The notes beneath the pieces are model-generated. The model was not told the DNA's origin. It saw only the letters and a list, made by a program, of their open reading frames with translations, and searched no databases. Of a DNA stretch of 32,561 nt, positions 31,751 to 32,561 are shown piece by piece. Numbering within the stretch: the stretch's first letter is position 1; each line of letters begins with the position of its first letter. Origin of the DNA: Gammaproteobacteria bacterium (lineage in GTDB: Bacteria > Pseudomonadota > Gammaproteobacteria > Burkholderiales > Sulfuricellaceae); contig JAHJJI010000107.1 in the NCBI GenBank assembly GCA_018823025.1, forward strand, positions 1-32,561, read 5' to 3'. A program made the position numbers and the translations under genes.

Positions 31751-32561
31751 TGTGCCCTTGCCTCCAGGGTTGAGCACCCATTAACCAGCGTTATTGTTAC
31801 CACAGGGTTGCACACTGTTTCCAGCTTCTGGCAGGTGATTGATGCTATCCCATCACCACTACACCATTGTTGGTCGTAACATGAGCTGGAATAAAACCAT
31901 CCGCCGTTATGCAAATGATCGCAACCACCGTGAGCAGAGGTCTGCCAACAAACCCCCTCCCCGTCGCAAGTCATTGCAGGAGGCGGATAACATGACGCAC
32001 TGACTGGTGAAGAGCCGGACCAAAGCATCGCACACACCCCTCCCGGCCCGTTACGTAAATCATCGTAGGTACTCAATACGTGTCCCGTCGGGCCTGTGGG
32101 TGGATTAAATGTTCGAGATACCCATTGTGAGGTGCAGCTATTTGTCACAGAAGCATTCTTCCATTTCCCGCAGGTAAGCGTCTCGTAGCTTTTTGCTGTC
32201 TGGCCGCATTGATAGTTGGCATCGGCATCCACCACAATCGTGCGTCCGACAGTACACATGTGACTGGTTGCATTCAGGTACTCGTTGCAGACTTCTGTGG
32301 TGTAGGTTGGCGGCGTGGTGATGGTTTGAGCCGTGCATCCGGTAAACGCCCCGATTGCGGACTGGCTGGCATACCCCAATGAATTTGCCGCCAGTGTCGC
32401 TGGATTGGCTTCTATGCTTCTCGTTCTGGCGACATTCGGATCGCCGGGGGTGAGGGTGAACTGTGGTCGCGTTGTCGGGTTCCGCGCCATGTAATTGATG
32501 GCTTCGCAGTTTTGCTGAAGAAAAGCGTTTGGGTTGACCGGGCCTGTCTGACAGGCCGTCA
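31747..32561 (-). CDS. traN: TraN-like protein, first ORF (runs off the right edge)
   Basis: The frame is open from the right window edge to a TGA at 31747-31749; 271 codons are visible and the start lies outside. An in-frame ATG at 32490 is internal, because the reading continues upstream as ACQTGPVNPNAF and QNCEAINYMA, typical of TraN N-terminal regions. The visible part contains the RPQFTLTPGDP stretch and many cysteines, as in long TraN proteins of SXT/IncC-type elements. It ends in an ATGA overlap with the second TraN-like ORF, so the pair is translationally coupled. This marks the right edge as conjugation machinery and the lower-coordinate genes as cargo or element backbone. Confidence 0.75.
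   Translation of the reverse strand, partial: TACQTGPVNPNAFLQQNCEAINYMARNPTTRPQFTLTPGDPNVARTRSIEANPATLAANSLGYASQSAIGAFTGCTAQTITTPPTYTTEVCNEYLNATSHMCTVGRTIVVDADANYQCGQTAKSYETLTCGKWKNASVTNSCTSQWVSRTFNPPTGPTGHVLSTYDDLRNGPGGVCAMLWSGSSPVSASCYPPPAMTCDGEGVCWQTSAHGGCDHLHNGGWFYSSSCYDQQWCSGDGIASITCQKLETVCNPVVTITLVNGCSTLEARAQ

Noticed and set aside
1-32561. CRISPR array, tRNA, rRNA or integrase attachment site
   Set aside because: No regularly spaced repeats, no cloverleaf and no integrase gene were recognised.

Overview
The window looks like a cargo-rich stretch of a conjugative element (an ICE or integrated plasmid) in a proteobacterium. Codon use and domain mix suggest a betaproteobacterium, perhaps Nitrosomonadales; that taxonomic guess is weak. 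Conjugation-type genes sit at both edges: a RecE/PD-(D/E)XK-like exonuclease fragment and an AcaB/DUF1845-like protein on the left, and two TraN-like mating-pair-stabilisation ORFs on the right. Everything between them reads as inserted accessory DNA. This resembles, but does not prove, the traN-adjacent cargo hotspot of SXT/R391-type elements.

Layout. 1-1400: 5' part of a RecE-like exonuclease gene and a 26-aa ORF on the minus strand, each preceded by a copy of a hairpin/T-run element, then the AcaB-like gene on the plus strand. 1497-8609: a signalling block with a globin-coupled GGDEF/EAL protein (minus), a sigma-54-like protein fused to a GIY-YIG nuclease domain (minus), a small doubtful ORF containing a 12-base C tract, and a membrane GAF-PAS-GGDEF-EAL protein (plus). 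8610-9413: no gene, but a ~220-bp element bounded by 24-bp inverted repeats. 9414-28274: the main defence island. 28305-29615: a RES/Xre-type toxin-antitoxin pair with its operator. 29742-32561: an exported 132-aa protein and the two TraN-like genes.

Defence island. On the plus strand, three coupled genes encode a DptF-like P-loop ATPase, a DptG-like protein and a very large DptH-like protein with a C-terminal FtsK/HerA motor. Converging on them, the minus strand carries sspB (DUF4007), sspC (large ATPase) and sspD (PAPS-reductase-like sulfur enzyme), the core of the single-strand DNA phosphorothioation (Ssp) system. The pairing of SspBCD with an FGH-type restriction module is a described arrangement (SspABCD-SspFGH). 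Between the two halves, in the same orientation as sspBCD, lies an operon not part of the textbook system as I know it: a soluble protein with two separate GHKL ATPase modules (a MORC/Hsp90-like N-terminal one and a histidine-kinase C-terminal one with an H-box histidine), coupled by an ATGA overlap to a protein with a receiver-like N-terminus retaining the DD, D, S and K positions. The inference is a phosphorothioate modification-restriction island with a built-in two-component-like sensor or regulator. No cysteine desulfurase (SspA) and no SspE are visible, so sulfur mobilisation presumably depends on a host IscS-type enzyme.

No rRNA, tRNA or CRISPR array was seen.
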